Of a DNA stretch of 6,894 nucleotides, positions 6,667-6,894 are shown piece by piece (position 1 is the stretch's first letter; each line of letters starts with the position of its first letter). Source of the DNA: Lachnospiraceae bacterium. Its GTDB lineage: Bacteria > Bacillota > Clostridia > Lachnospirales > Lachnospiraceae. A program made the translations under genes and the position numbers. The DNA lies in contig JAEDOO010000101.1 in assembly GCA_016301965.1 (NCBI GenBank), positions 1 to 6,894 of the forward strand. Direction: 5' to 3'. A model generated the notes under the pieces. The model saw only the letters and a program-made list of their open reading frames with translations. It searched no databases and had not been told where the DNA came from.

Positions 6667-6894
6667 TTATAAACCAAACAGTTCGGTCAGCTTATCCTCT
6701 TTCAGTTTGGAACCGATCACACAGATACGACCCGTAAACTCCGGTGCGCCTGTACGGATCTCAGTTTCCTCCGGTACCATATCGAAATAATGCCATTCTC
6801 CGGCTGCATCCGGCAGCATACCTTTGGCGCGCAGAACGATACCGTACTCGTCGCTGTCTTTGGAAAGCTCGGCAAGGATCTTTTCCAGGTCTTC
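6667..6894 (-). CDS. CobW/G3E-family GTP-binding protein, C-terminal part only
   Basis: Only the last 75 codons are present; the gene is cut by the right edge. The translation includes DEYGIVLRAKGMLPD, then GEWHYFDMVPEE, then FTGRICVIGSKL, and ends in KLTELFGL before TAA. This order (a V-x-R-x-KG segment, a W-x-x-F segment, and a final G-R-x-x-x-I-G strand) is that of the CobW C-terminal domain found after the GTPase domain in COG0523 proteins, which act in metal-cofactor insertion, metal allocation or zinc homeostasis. The nucleotide-binding half lies outside the window, so the metal cannot be guessed. The stop is 16 bases before the start of the second GTPase gene, so the two are probably cotranscribed. 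The reading frame is intact. Confidence 0.87.
   Translation of the reverse strand, partial: EDLEKILAELSKDSDEYGIVLRAKGMLPDAAGEWHYFDMVPEETEIRTGAPEFTGRICVIGSKLKEDKLTELFGL

Noticed and set aside
1..6894. CRISPR array, tRNA/rRNA, transposase, prophage or toxin-antitoxin genes
   Set aside because: No regularly spaced repeats, cloverleaf-like segments, or matching protein motifs were seen on either strand.

Overview
The window looks like part of a chromosome of a Gram-positive anaerobe of the Clostridia, most likely Lachnospiraceae. This rests on AGGAGG-type ribosome binding sites, a lipobox-type lipoprotein, fairly balanced base composition, protein flavour, and the gene order pth - mfd - PrsA-like lipoprotein. 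The family-level placement is inference, not a database match.

All well-supported genes lie on the minus strand, so transcription runs from high to low coordinates. In that order they are: the C-terminal 75 codons of a CobW/G3E-type GTPase, cut by the right edge (6667-6894); a second, divergent G3E-type GTPase with an extra C-terminal domain resembling DUF1980/TIGR03943 (5691-6650); pth, peptidyl-tRNA hydrolase (5069-5671); mfd, transcription-repair coupling factor (1466-5020); and a PrsA/SurA-like secreted foldase lipoprotein (128-1366). The first three are separated by 16-19 bases, as in an operon. The pth-mfd gap is 48 bases, and a strong hairpin folds around the pth stop codon. The lipoprotein gene has its own good sigma-A-like promoter in the 99-base gap after mfd.

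Functionally the window joins two parts. The right part is a pair of GTPases of a family usually tied to metal-cofactor handling, one fused to a domain otherwise found as a partner of YcgR-type permeases. The left part is housekeeping: Pth recycles peptidyl-tRNA, Mfd removes stalled RNA polymerase and recruits nucleotide excision repair, and the lipoprotein helps fold exported proteins.

The left 127 bases hold no confident gene. They contain a short inverted repeat and possibly the last 16 codons of a plus-strand gene entering from the left, convergent with the lipoprotein gene. I see no tRNA, rRNA, CRISPR array, insertion sequence or prophage gene. The points most worth a second look are the GTPase-DUF1980 fusion beside a canonical CobW-type gene, the terminator-like hairpin with the pth stop codon in its loop just upstream of mfd, and the near-palindrome over the -35 box of the lipoprotein promoter.
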